From Echinometra lucunter (Eukaryota; Echinodermata; Echinoidea; Camarodonta; Echinometridae), in the NCBI GenBank assembly GCA_029962745.1, contig CM057169.1, positions 14,707,843 to 14,771,842 on the forward strand: a stretch of DNA of 64,000 nt, in the 5' to 3' direction. How positions within the stretch are numbered: the first letter of the stretch is position 1; the number at the start of each line of letters is the position of its first letter. Below the pieces are notes generated by a model. It did no database searches and was not told where the DNA came from. It saw only the letters and a program-made list of their open reading frames with translations. The position numbers and the translations under genes are program-made. Below, one piece after another: positions 58,801 to 64,000 of this stretch.

Positions 58801-59431
58801 ATCTTTTTTTTTGCAGAAAATTTGTAAATTAACATACACCATTTTCTCTTTTTTTAACATCAATACAAAAAACAAAATAGATGTCTGCTTGACACAATGC
58901 ATTATGAAAAGGAAGTGGATATTGGAAAAGAGAAATCCACAAGAAAGCTTTACTCTCCTTCATGAATACAAGCCAGTGAATATAAGTCATTGTCATCAAT
59001 ACTGCGCATATTTAATTATACTTTTTAAATTTCTTCATGTGCTGCTTCATGTGCTGCTTCCTCTTACAAGCAGCACATGAAGAAATACAATGTATAAAAA
59101 GTGTAATTAAATATAAATATGCACAGTATGATGATGATGACGTATAGTCATTGGCTTGTATTCATGAAAGGGAGTAAAGCTCTTTCAAATTTGATGGCCT
59201 ATCACTTTCTCATACCTAAGTAGCTATTTCCTTGTCTTGCATCTTTAATGGCTCTCTCATTCTCCTTTTCTGACACATAGTCTGGCCAGTACCAACATCA
59301 CAGAAGAAGAACTTGATGAGCTTGGGGCGAGTGGAGAGAACGGGGAAATATCTAACACCAGAGAGAGAAGCGATACGCAGATCGTGGAAGACGAAGAGAC
59401 TTCATCAAAAGCAGATTCTGGTGTGGTGTGA
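24998..59431 (+). CDS. Class C GPCR, metabotropic glutamate receptor-like, with coiled-coil tail (17 exons, complete)
   Basis: Seventeen exons with GT/AG borders join in one frame to give 1,173 residues and a stop at 59429-59431. Order: signal peptide (about 1-24); pro-region ending in RSRR (106-109); Venus-flytrap ligand domain (about 140-555) with mGluR hallmarks such as IPQVSYSATS and RNPW; nine-cysteine NCD3G domain (C592, 596, 609, 610, 613, 616, 630, 633, 646); seven helices (about 659-905) with TKTNRI at 745-750 and FVPK at 899-902; acidic Ser-rich linker; coiled coil (about 983-1125). The family consists of plasma-membrane dimers that couple small ligands to G proteins. Most, but not all, glutamate contacts are present, so the ligand may not be glutamate. 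Ordinary mGluRs lack a long coiled-coil tail; GABA-B receptors have one, but this ectodomain and core read as mGluR type. Class is confident; subtype and ligand are inference. Confidence 0.9.
25613..27874. other. Receptor intron 1 (2.26 kb)
   Basis: Holds a small inverted pair (gatgtcgggggagtaa / ttactccccagtgacgtc, 25785-25857), a (TTA)n run at 26729-26762 and a MITE at 27042-27331. No further exon is needed by the reading frame. Confidence 0.6.
27042..27331. mobile_element. MITE-like element, about 290 bp
   Basis: Imperfect terminal repeats: cttaaagcaacagtgaactg on the left and the inverse of ccagttcgctctgcctttaag on the right. No coding capacity. Confidence 0.5.
27875..27998 (+). CDS. Receptor exon 2: ligand domain, lobe 1
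   Basis: Acceptor ttttgcag and donor gtaggt. Encodes residues 206-246 plus the first base of G247. Contains GVVGTGSSATS, the loop whose serines bind the alpha-carboxylate in mGluRs (S235/S236 here). Confidence 0.88.
28033..28260 (+). mobile_element. tRNA-derived SINE in receptor intron 2
   Basis: ggtgtcagagtggcgatgtg (box A-like) and tgggttcaaaccccggcac (box B) at the start, then a ctttggcaaaaacattaatc body shared in kind with the SINE at 45190 and 61265. It begins about 35 bp after the exon 2 donor. Confidence 0.7.
28666..28994 (+). CDS. Receptor exon 3: ligand domain, lobe 1
   Basis: Acceptor ccctgcag and donor gtatga; residues 247-356. Carries IPQVSYSATSQLLSD, YFLRTVPSD and NWNYVAILFSANSYG, the best-conserved stretch with mGluRs. 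S257/T259, D279 and Y307 align with known alpha-amino acid contacts. Confidence 0.92.
29667..29863 (+). CDS. Receptor exon 4: ligand domain, lobe 2
   Basis: Acceptor ttttgtag and donor gtaggt; residues 357-421 plus two bases of S422. Contains TWIASDSWGDS, which aligns with the mGluR SDGWADR segment. The aspartate (D388) is kept, but the arginine position is serine (S393). Confidence 0.9.
31009..31539. mobile_element. MITE with TTTTCGCG-rich termini and TA flanks (copy 1)
   Basis: TA then ctgtataagccaatattttc at one end and gcgaaaatttcagctcatac-ag then TA at the other. Both ends are full of ttcgcga motifs. TA target duplication and lack of coding suggest a Tc1/mariner-type passenger. Second copy at 39873-40429. 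Confidence 0.85.
32200..32625. mobile_element. Dispersed non-autonomous element (copy 2, inverse of 10288-10700)
   Basis: Shares, in inverse order, the repeated gccaatttgaa motifs, tttctctttctgctcatata and a tatgggttaatg end. Confidence 0.5.
33535..34050. repeat. Degenerate tandem repeats, about 100-bp unit
   Basis: agatacagtagagatcatca, aatgtattgatgtggttgta, and ttaacttttatacatttc recur four to five times with CATGTA insertions. It ends where the TIR element at 34053 begins. Confidence 0.6.
34053..34510. mobile_element. TIR element, about 458 bp, perfect 19-bp ends (copy 1)
   Basis: tttaaaggtaggagatccc at the left end and its exact inverse at the right end. Contains gagctagctagctagctgg and tatcagaagggcatatccta, both present in the copy at 40498-41240. 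Confidence 0.9.
34994..35232 (+). CDS. Receptor exon 5: ligand domain, lobe 2 to hinge
   Basis: Acceptor tccctcag and donor gtaagt; completes S422 and runs to K501 plus one base. The SRNPWYQ segment matches the mGluR RNPWF region. FIIDAVHSLAFSLHDML matches the helix after the distal-carboxylate lysine, but that position reads as Trp (about W478) here. The preceding intron is 5.1 kb, the longest in the gene. Confidence 0.9.
35429..35563. mobile_element. MITE related to 11886-12047
   Basis: ggccctgtaacataaaaaaa on the left, tatattacaagcccc on the right, with inner caatcttgcgattgat / attgattgtaagattg inverted repeats. More worn than the first copy. Confidence 0.65.
35767..35926. mobile_element. 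MITE, about 160 bp, ggggagcgtttcat termini
   Basis: ggggagcgtttcatgaaagg and its inverse (tgatgaaacgctcccc), with ttgtcggataaaa-type inner repeats. Same terminal family as 50648-50785 and the half copy at 53727-53822. Confidence 0.85.
38282..38436 (+). CDS. Receptor exon 6: ligand domain
   Basis: Acceptor tttctacag and donor gtaaaa; residues 502-553. TEEFFQYVKNVTFPGLT and FRFDENGNPLAQY match the mGluR segment where the ligand domain returns to its first lobe. It holds N-glycosylation sequons (NAT, NVT). Confidence 0.9.
38497..38660. repeat. Short repeat with internal palindromes after exon 6
   Basis: gaaatttgaatcgcgattca and later gaaatttgaatcgtgattg, each after a ttcacac boundary; gcgattcaaatcgcaat is self-mirrored. 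About 60 bp after the exon 6 donor. Confidence 0.55.
38761..39555 (+). mobile_element. TIR element gaccctcc/gcagggtc with 4-bp target duplication
   Basis: Starts gaccctccagcacaaaacgt and ends with the inverse-like ttttgtggtgcagggtc; both ends are flanked by acat (38757-38760, 39556-39559). Related copies: 12770-13053 (partial) and 49414-50100 (inverse). Another MITE is inserted in it. Confidence 0.85.
39311..39484. mobile_element. MITE, about 174 bp, nested in the 38761 element
   Basis: ggggggtgtttcataaagct and gttcgtaagttacgaacgac are mirrored at the right end. The two other copies of the host element lack it: they read gagtccaag straight through, so this insertion came later. Confidence 0.92.
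39873..40429. mobile_element. MITE with TTTTCGCG-rich termini (copy 2)
   Basis: Same length class, order and ends as 31009-31539 (tatacgccaatattttcgcg; gcgaaaatttcagctcatac). Differs by small indels and about a tenth of positions. Lies in intron 6. Confidence 0.85.
40498..41240. mobile_element. TIR element (copy 2), enlarged by a nested SINE
   Basis: Ends tttaaaggtagcctgtccc and the inverse-like gggatgggctacctttaaa. Inner landmarks (ggtacgtgtggtggccg, gagctagctagctagctgg, gtatcagaagggcatatcct) match copy 1. The extra length includes the SINE at 40518-40700. The right end stops about 30 bp before exon 7. Confidence 0.88.
40518..40700 (+). mobile_element. tRNA-derived SINE nested in a TIR element
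   Basis: gtggctcagtggataagtct (box A) and ccggggttcgaatccctgcc (box B) with the correct spacing of a Pol III promoter, then a SINE body and a caacaacaac tail. The tRNA-like head is joined to a longer body, so this is not a tRNA gene. Confidence 0.85.
41273..41465 (+). CDS. Receptor exon 7: end of ligand domain and first part of nine-cysteine domain
   Basis: Acceptor ttctcag and donor gtatga; residues 554-617 plus one base. CSADCPPGSYI and VTCCWDCVRCEG give six of the nine cysteines that link the flytrap to the membrane domain. Confidence 0.92.
41735..41950. mobile_element. MITE, about 215 bp, ggggggtgtttccc termini
   Basis: ggggggtgtttcccaaatag and aagttggacttaaagtcg on the left are mirrored by gacttttaagtccaactcaa and gaaaaaccccc on the right. 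Lies in intron 7. Confidence 0.82.
42204..42535 (+). CDS. Receptor exon 8: rest of nine-cysteine domain, TM1 and TM2
   Basis: Acceptor ctgttcag and donor gttaga (a weaker GT donor); residues 618-728. FCSPCADGERTNANQTAC supplies the last three cysteines. TM1 is about 659-682, TM2 about 698-718, and C725 is the TM3-top cysteine expected to bond with C812. Confidence 0.92.
43174..43299 (+). CDS. Receptor exon 9: TM3 and second intracellular loop
   Basis: Acceptor gttgcag and donor gtatca; residues 729-770, phase 0 on both sides. LLTKTNRISRIF is the signature of mGluR TM3 and the second intracellular loop. Confidence 0.92.
43413..43862. repeat. Three tandem copies of a 125-160-bp unit (intron 9)
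   Basis: gtatcaagagacaagacaac, aaagctctatatctaaaggc and gaaatcatatttttcattga recur at three places, with a gtttgcatcccac...gctgccacc piece in the outer two units. Confidence 0.85.
43863..44886. other. Rest of receptor intron 9
   Basis: AT-rich, no repeat family recognised, no coding frame. Confidence 0.5.
44887..45046 (+). CDS. Receptor exon 10: TM4, second extracellular loop, start of TM5
   Basis: Acceptor ttgctcag and donor gtaagt; residues 771-823 plus one base. VMFVMVIVLVQACLQVLV is TM4, and NLVCKNN contains the loop cysteine C812. Confidence 0.9.
45190..45350 (-). mobile_element. tRNA-derived SINE (minus orientation) beside an A run
   Basis: The minus strand reads gtgccgtggtcgagtgg (45344 downwards), a box B-like gggggtttgatccccgc, then the SINE body cttgagcaaggcatttcatc. 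The head keeps a perfect 7-bp acceptor stem (45270-45276 with 45338-45344). An A29-like run (45160-45189) flanks it. Intron 10. Confidence 0.8.
46093..46302 (+). CDS. Receptor exon 11: TM5, third intracellular loop, TM6, start of TM7
   Basis: Acceptor ctttcag and donor gtatga; residues 824-893 plus one base. FRIRKLPGQFNDSRGI matches the mGluR third loop (RNVPANFNEAK). The helix after it lacks the Trp and Pro typical of mGluR TM6. Confidence 0.92.
46470..46792. mobile_element. Non-autonomous element, gttcacatttgaag family (copy 3)
   Basis: tgttcagatatgaggcaaca at one end and the inverse of atgtcacctcatatctgta at the other, with ggcaccacaaa / tttgtggcgcc next to them. Shares the ctggctgcaaaaaa and ttgatgcgtgttcattaaca landmarks with copies 1 and 2. 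Best-preserved ends. Confidence 0.75.
46955..47425. mobile_element. About 470-bp dispersed element with terminal hairpin (copy 2)
   Basis: Counterpart of 4805-5245. It has gained a ttcacctcggccttcggcct palindromic insert in the hairpin centre. A (gatgat)-rich stretch follows to 47560. Confidence 0.75.
47718..47851 (+). CDS. Receptor exon 12: TM7 and membrane-proximal tail
   Basis: Acceptor acttgtag and donor gtaaga; residues 894-938. IVCMFVPKIWIVCFRPELN matches the mGluR TM7 end (FTPKMYIIIAKPERN). The rest is a Ser/Thr-rich juxtamembrane tail. Confidence 0.9.
47981..48115. repeat. C run and (AAACA)n low-complexity stretch
   Basis: A run of C broken by an A, then about 120 bases of aaacaaacaaaac-type repeats. 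Confidence 0.92.
49414..50100 (-). mobile_element. TIR element gaccctcc/gcagggtc family, inverse copy without the nested MITE
   Basis: Reads as the inverse of 38761-39555: caaaccctttgaaattacaa, attctggtgattagcc inverse and gacttattggttgttttg. It carries the uninterrupted cttggactctaagctttt site. Confidence 0.8.
50212..50340. mobile_element. MITE, about 130 bp, gcccctcttgcataaaaa termini
   Basis: gcccctcttgcataaaaagt and its inverse (gtttttatgcaagagggcc), with attaaatgcgact / agttgcatttaat as inner repeats. Confidence 0.88.
50461..50530. repeat. 34-bp tandem duplication carrying TACATG palindromes
   Basis: aaagtatacatacatgtaca starts at 50461 and again at 50495, each continuing into tgtattaataaatc. 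The two copies are identical, so the event is recent. Confidence 0.9.
50648..50785. mobile_element. MITE, about 138 bp, ggggag...ctcccc termini
   Basis: ggggagtttttcatgaagtg and tcttgtcagggatttttact on the left mirror the right side (aaaaatcactgacaagacac, ttcatgaaatgctcccc). Includes a ctgattggctgagag core. Confidence 0.88.
52464..52726 (+). CDS. Receptor exon 13: tail linker and start of coiled coil
   Basis: Acceptor cctcccag and donor gtaagt; residues 939-1025 plus two bases. A Ser/Arg-rich stretch leads to DSDRDSGASSASDDEDTE, a likely CK2-type acidic patch, then to a Glu/Arg/Leu heptad region starting IDEFLEELARLERELRDAE. The coding DNA is strongly purine-rich (gagaga), and its 3' end has two decayed copies downstream. 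Confidence 0.85.
52830..52874. repeat. (GA)n and G run after exon 13
   Basis: A gagaga run followed by G15, sitting between exon 13 and its first partial copy. Similar GA runs recur to 53360. Confidence 0.92.
52892..52970 (+). pseudogene. Partial copy of receptor exon 13 (copy 2)
   Basis: Repeats the last 75 or so bases of exon 13 and its exon-intron border. Still open as ESVRDKALTKADQMYEELHN then IEKQYSL and a stop. The donor has changed from gtaagt to gtattc, so it should not splice. GA and G runs separate it from the real exon. Confidence 0.78.
53049..53127 (+). pseudogene. Partial copy of receptor exon 13 (copy 3)
   Basis: A third, more diverged copy of the same exon end (ataatgctgtaactaaaag, tatgaagagttgcagaag). 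Inserted bases and lost border sequence break the frame and the donor. Confidence 0.68.
53535..53682 (+). CDS. Receptor exon 14: coiled coil
   Basis: Acceptor tttccag and donor gtgagt; completes Q1026 and runs to N1075. HRYELEQATQDYEMEKARM continues the heptads, followed by a Gln/Lys/Ala-rich segment. Confidence 0.85.
53727..53822. mobile_element. Half copy of the ggggag/ctcccc MITE
   Basis: cagccaatcagatgcaggga and cagacaagacacttgatgaa then atgctcccc match the right half of 50648-50785 in part. The left end is missing. Confidence 0.7.
54422..54460 (+). CDS. Receptor exon 15: 39-bp micro-exon in the tail
   Basis: Acceptor aatccag and donor gtaagt; 13 codons (EKMKKAQKRIGVQ), phase 0 on both sides. 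It can be skipped without breaking the frame. Accepted because both splice sites are good and it continues the basic/amphipathic coil. Confidence 0.72.
54884..55022. mobile_element. MITE, 139 bp, TACTGTAAATGC termini
   Basis: tactgtaaatgcagaaatat at one end and gcgtttacagta at the other, both ending in TA. Internal ttcgcggtacatt recalls the larger 31009 family. Confidence 0.85.
57252..57557 (+). other. Unrecognised 102-codon open stretch
   Basis: Open from a stop at 57249 to a stop after 57557. The peptide looks protein-like (FRKPNLETVAKSLSNVC, AIINFVLDETSMHAARM, KDIFIQKIYKRCLLPKI) rather than low-complexity, but it has no ATG near its start and no family that I recognise. Could be a retroelement remnant or an alternative exon. 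Confidence 0.3.
58506..58612 (+). CDS. Receptor exon 16: coiled coil end
   Basis: Acceptor taccatag; residues 1089-1123 plus two bases of V1124. MNIERNQLRHQVDEITKEC is heptad-like. Two overlapping donors exist (gtgtaa at 58611, gtaatt at 58613); only the second keeps the last exon open, so it was chosen. Confidence 0.8.
58621..58815 (-). mobile_element. Probable retroelement 3' end, inverse orientation
   Basis: atttcaattcagttcacttt and tcaagttcaagttttatttc are inverse (TTGAA)-type tails as seen on animal LINEs; it starts within about 10 bp of the exon 16 donor. Confidence 0.4.
58941..59187. repeat. Near-complete palindrome in the last intron, arms about 110 bp
   Basis: aagaaagctttactctcctt, catgaatacaagccagtgaa and ttcttcatgtgctgctt are mirrored in the right half (aagcagcacatgaagaa, ttggcttgtattcatgaaag, gagtaaagctctttc). 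The centre is at about 59060. Confidence 0.88.
59281..59431 (+). CDS. Receptor exon 17: C-terminus and stop
   Basis: Acceptor gacacatag; residues 1125-1173 then TGA. Acidic and hydrophilic (TEEELDELG, VEDEETSSKADSGVV). The last residues do not form a canonical class I PDZ ligand (Gly at -2). Confidence 0.78.
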
Positions 59432-61139
59432 GCAAGATAATGTCAAGAAAGACATGTCAAAGGTCACAGACTTGAATATATCATTCCCTGTTGTTGTAAA
59501 TATATTGTGGAGTGCTGGTCGGATAGTGATCATATTTTAGCTGTGAAAGAAGCTTTCTGGAAGTTATTTGCAGTGGTAAAGTATTTAGTTGATAAGAGCT
59601 ATGTGCATTTGTGTAGTTTTGGAATTATGCAAATTAGAACAAGTGGACTAAATCTTGCTGTAAATCACAAAATATGGAAAGCGCAGAACACATATATGAG
59701 TACAGGGGATTACACAGATGTGTGGCATCATAATTTGTCCAACATTTGAGAATTATTTGTAGTCATATAATGACTATAAACACCATCACGAGAAATAGTT
59801 TTCATGGTAAATTCACACTATCTTCTCTCTCTCTCTCTTGGGAGAAACAAATACAGAAAGCTTGCATAATATTTTCCACCTTTTACCTCAACTCATCCTT
59901 CTATTTATAATAATTTATTATTGAATCATATTTTATGTCATATAGGATACATCACTATGTATCTTATAAGACAAACAATAATTCATGAAATACATAATTA
60001 ACTCTAGAACAGTCTCTATCTGGAGATTTGTGTTATTTACATAATATCATTAAACCTTTTCAAAACAGTGCAGACAGTTGCCAAAATTAGCTTCTCCTTG
60101 TGAAATCCTGAGATTTTGCCAAATTAATGTGGAATCTTACAAAATGTCTTACCATGGAAATGTGATGATCTGTACACATTGTGGCGTGTTCAGTCATTTC
60201 TTGCGTAAAAAAACCCCAATTATTACAGTGTGTGTGTGTGTGTGGGGGGGGGGGGGGGTTTTGCAAACACTCAAGTGATAACTGCTATCAGGGGCATCAA
60301 TCCATTTTATTTTGGGGGGGGGCATACCCTATTGTGCCCCCACTAAATAATAAAACATAGATGTGAAAGAACCAAACTTTAATGTGATACATGTATAATT
60401 GTATGTTTGATATCAGTTAATGAAATAATTCACACTGACATGTAGTGAATGCACTTGCTGCCATGTAGTTATAGAACTCACATCAAAGTTGAAGTTGGGA
60501 AAATAGTAAAATGATTGATAGATAAGTTACATACTTGTGTGCGTAAATCATTTTGATAAGTATGCATTCCAAACGATTTTTAGCCACAACTATTCTGCTG
60601 CTATAGAAAACGCGATAAGTTAATCGAGTACTGTAATATGAGTGTGCTATTTTATTTTTCTTTTTTTTTTCGATGTCGTTAAAGAGTTTTATGGATAGGA
60701 ATGCATGATTAATGCATGCACTGTCATTTTATTGTATTTCAGTCTTATAGCAATCGTGATTTTCATTTATCGTGTCTTTTATTCAGTATTAGTCATCAAC
60801 TCATTTTGTATTACGTGTATAGTGTGTAATGTATATTGTTAATGCAAATTCTATTTATTGATTAGCATTTATCTAGCAAAATTACTATAGGCCTTGCTTT
60901 GAAAGATGGATGTGTTACTGAGATTTGCAAATTCAAAATTATTGGTGCCTCACTTATATACATGTGTCTTGAAGATTTATAATGAGGATTGAACAGATCT
61001 ACATGTAAGTAAATTGTAACCTAGTTTCCCAGCCTAACCTCAAACGACTTGCAATTTTGTTGATTTTGATGATTAGTTTACCAAACTGCTAAGAAAGTAA
61101 GACAATATTATGCTTGTAAGGCCATTCAACCTACAGCTT
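59432..61139 (+). other. Receptor 3' UTR and downstream DNA
   Basis: AT-rich with no gene. An AATAAA hexamer at 60349-60354 is one possible poly(A) signal, but other AT-rich hexamers exist so the 3' end is not fixed. A GT/G run lies at 60230-60256 and a gcccccac-type remnant at 60290-60345. Confidence 0.4.
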
Positions 61140-61430
61140 TAATAATAATAGTAATAGTGGGTTCTTGTATAGTGCTCATGTCTGTCAGAATTGACGCTCC
61201 TGGTCGTCCACTGTCATTACCCCAGCTTTAGCAAGGCTGCCATTAGGGCACTCTAGTACATTTATTTCAAGTAATTTCTTCTTACCAGGTACACCTGGGT
61301 CGGGAGTGGCAGTTGTAGATTAGTGTCTTGCCAAAAGGCATTGGTGCCATGGCGGGACTTGAACAGGCAACCTTGTGATCTACAGTCCTGCGATGTATAC
61401 ACTACACCACGACACCTCTACAACTTGTAT
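61140..61430 (-). mobile_element. tRNA-derived SINE, full length, minus orientation
   Basis: The minus strand reads gaggtgtcgtggtgtagtgt (box A region), gcctgttcaagtcccgcc (box B), then the body caatgccttttggcaagac, and ends in a (TTA)-type tail at 61140-61155. Head and body order match the SINEs in introns 2 and 10. Confidence 0.8.
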
Positions 61431-62366
61431 CTTTAACTTGTATCAGAGGGACTGGCTAGTTGAAGACTAATACCTTACCATCGGTTGCTAGCTTATTTTG
61501 CATGGTTTTAAACCAGAGACCATCCAAATTTGCGACCACTGCTTTATACCACTTAGAATTTTCAGCGTGAAAATTCAAAGTATCTCATTGTTCTTTTCTG
61601 CTGGCACCCCTTTCTGTTTGAGGTGCACTCTAATAGAAAATTTGCTGTAAAAACAGAAATCTAAGGACAACACATTAATGCAAGTTTTGAACAGTCTATG
61701 TAAGAATGAGAAACTTGTGAATTCAAAAAATTGTAAGCAATGCATAACTATCCTTTGATAATATTAAAGTAAAACAGTAAAATAACAAATTGATGCCTCA
61801 AAAAACATTCCAATGTAAACAATGCCCAAGATTATATTGTCACCAATGTTTCTGGTTTAACTGCATTCACATCGAGAGCTGTGTCCATTTTTCATCATGA
61901 TTCACTTAAATTTGGTGCATTTTTTTTTTTCCTGTCTTACTGATAAAATTGTAAAAATTTACCATTGAAGGATAGTTATGATGTGGAAAAACTTTGTATA
62001 AAATCTATTCTTAAGATTAAGCGTCATTGCTAAACAAATGATTCTGATTGAAATTTTACTTCTGTTTGTGAAGTTCTTTTTGTAGGTTGCATATCAACTT
62101 TTTTTGTAATTTGATATCAGTACATTCCTGTAGTATCTTTAGCAATCCCATTTAAAAAGTACTAGATGTAATTGATATTAGGAATATGTGCAATTCATAA
62201 TATAGTGTGCTTTCTGTGTATCAACATGTACATTATGATTAATGTAATTGACAGTCATAAGCTGATTTACATGTATGTACATTTCAGATGGATTAGAATG
62301 TTTATGAAGCATTTGAATGTAATTTGATTGAAACGTATTACACACAGTGAAGATTGCATTACAATT

Positions 62367-62460
62367 AATAATAATAATGATAATAAATTGTATTTATAAT
62401 GAGCTTATTACAAAATGTTTCTAAGCACTAGAAAATAGAAGAAAATGATAAGAAATATAA
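62367..62460 (-). mobile_element. SINE-like 3' fragment with AAT tail
   Basis: aataataataatgataataa precedes ttgtatttataatgagcttat, resembling the tail end of the full SINE at 61140 (aataataatagtaatag then ttcttgtatagtgctcat). Confidence 0.45.
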
Positions 62461-62762
62461 GCTAAATACGGACAAACAGAAAAGTCAAATATAACACAGA
62501 AAGTTATATAAGAATTGAATGAAATCATGAATAGACCTGTTTCCTAATGTATTCAATTTATGTACGATTTCTTTTCAGTACCCTTGGTTACCAACTATTC
62601 AGTTTGCCTGTTATACGTAATGGCATCTGAATAGATGGAAACAAATTTGCATACATTAATTATTGCTATGTAAGGCAAGCTTTTGGCGAACTTTGTTAGT
62701 TGTCAAGGGAAATTTTTATTCAATAGCTATGCATAAAATTAGTAAACAAGTCTTTTCAAAGA

Positions 62763-63060
62763 TACTACCCATAAACCGAATATAGTGTCCGGTGTTTACA
62801 TATTTTACCTTGTAGTTTGCATTAATGTCATGCACTATGAGAAAAGAAAATGTGTTTCTTTATGGAAGTATATCAAAGGTCCATTAATGCTTTTTTTTTA
62901 AAAATTCAGTTAACAGGTCTATTGAAAGAATTTCACCCATAAACTGAATTAAGTGTCTGGTGTTGACATATTTTGCCTTGTAGTTTGCATTCATGTCATG
63001 CACTATGAGAACAGAAAATGTTTTTGTTTGTGGAAGTGTATCAAAGGTCCGTTAATCATA
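62763..63060. repeat. Tandem duplication, about 165-170-bp period
   Basis: Two copies of ttttgccttgtagtttgcat, tgtcatgcactatgagaa and gtatatcaaaggtccattaa, differing at roughly one base in ten. Confidence 0.88.
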
Positions 63061-64000
63061 TGTTATCTGCTATTTTATGTAGGCTGGTCAAAGTCTATAT
63101 ATTGCACAGTTAATGGGCAGTGACTCATATGTATTACAGCATCATAGGGGACTTTGTGTCAAAAGTTTACACTGCGATATTCGCTTATTACAGTCGTAGA
63201 CTGATATTTCAACAAAATTTTTATGGCAAAAGTTTTCCAGCGATATTGTTGTTCCTGAAATAATTGTCAGTCAGTAAGTAGAAATAATGTTATATTTTGC
63301 CATTTCTGTGATGTTTAATATTGCATATGAAGGACAGTTTTGGTAAAATGCATTTACCTACATGAGACTTAAATACTTGCGTGAAAGGCTGCTACAGACC
63401 TCAGTTAAAAACACACCGTTTGGGAGGTTAGATAATTGATAGAATCTGTTTTCCTTTTGAGACTATCAGCCTCTTTCCAAATGACATTTCAAAAATATTA
63501 ACATTTATGAAAATGACAAAATAGTAGGCAACATAAAGGAAGAATTCCTTTATAAAAGATGAGATCATTGTGATTTCTGTGATTCGAGTTTTTGATTGTT
63601 ACTTTTCAAATAATTTAGAATATATTGTGCTTAAAGCAAACTTTGAAATGTCAATCCTTTAAACCACAGAGAGATTATAAATTTAAAATGTATACATGAA
63701 ATTGTTTTGAAAGCACATTGCTGAGCATTTCATGGGGAAATTATTTGCAAATGTATTCAAAATAGTAGATATAAAGAAATTTATGTATGTGGATGAATTG
63801 TTAGTTGAAAAACATCAATATTGTGCAATGTTTTAGGTAAGTTCTAATAATGTCTTGTTTTGTAACTTTGTATCAACCCACCATATTAAATTAAAGTATA
63901 TCTTAGACACGTCACAACTCACAAATAGATAACACTTGTACCATGTGGTCTTTATAAGGGAAGTGCCAGGGTATTTTGATGGGGGGGGGGGGGGGCAAGA
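63061..64000. other. Right-edge non-coding DNA
   Basis: AT-rich DNA ending in a G run at 63981-63994. No gene or recognisable element. Confidence 0.5.

Overview
The window is invertebrate nuclear DNA: AT-rich, intron-rich and crowded with non-autonomous mobile elements, microsatellites and short palindromes. The best guess is an echinoderm, probably a sea urchin. Three things point that way: a fold-back transposon with tandem-repeat arms like the sea-urchin TU family, many scattered TACATGTA-type palindromes, and tRNA-derived SINEs in animal-type genes. The species cannot be fixed from sequence alone. Nothing bacterial, viral or organellar is seen.

Two protein genes are supported, arranged head to head about 10 kb apart. 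On the minus strand are the first two coding exons (14741-14903 and 5398-5542) of an LRCH-family leucine-rich-repeat gene; its remaining exons lie beyond the left edge. On the plus strand, 17 exons from 24998 to 59431 join in one unbroken frame to give a complete 1,173-residue class C GPCR of the metabotropic-glutamate-receptor type. It has a signal peptide, an unusual N-terminal pro-region with an RSRR site, a Venus-flytrap domain, a nine-cysteine domain, seven membrane helices, and an atypical long coiled-coil tail.

Layout: 1-5397, left flank with a 0.9-kb TCA tract, a 93-bp tandem duplication and dispersed elements; 5398-14903, LRCH exons and a 9.2-kb intron with two decayed copies of exon 2 and several fold-back elements; 14938-24997, intergenic, with long CT tracts, a 3.86-kb TU-like fold-back element and a short GC-rich block before the receptor; 24998-59431, the receptor gene, whose introns hold at least a dozen TIR elements, SINEs and tandem repeats; 59432-64000, 3' UTR and downstream DNA with a SINE and a tandem duplication.

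The main points are the receptor's unusual architecture and predicted ligand pocket, partial tandem copies of an exon in both genes, and a dense record of nested and palindromic transposons. All exon calls come from reading frames and splice consensus; no transcript data were available.
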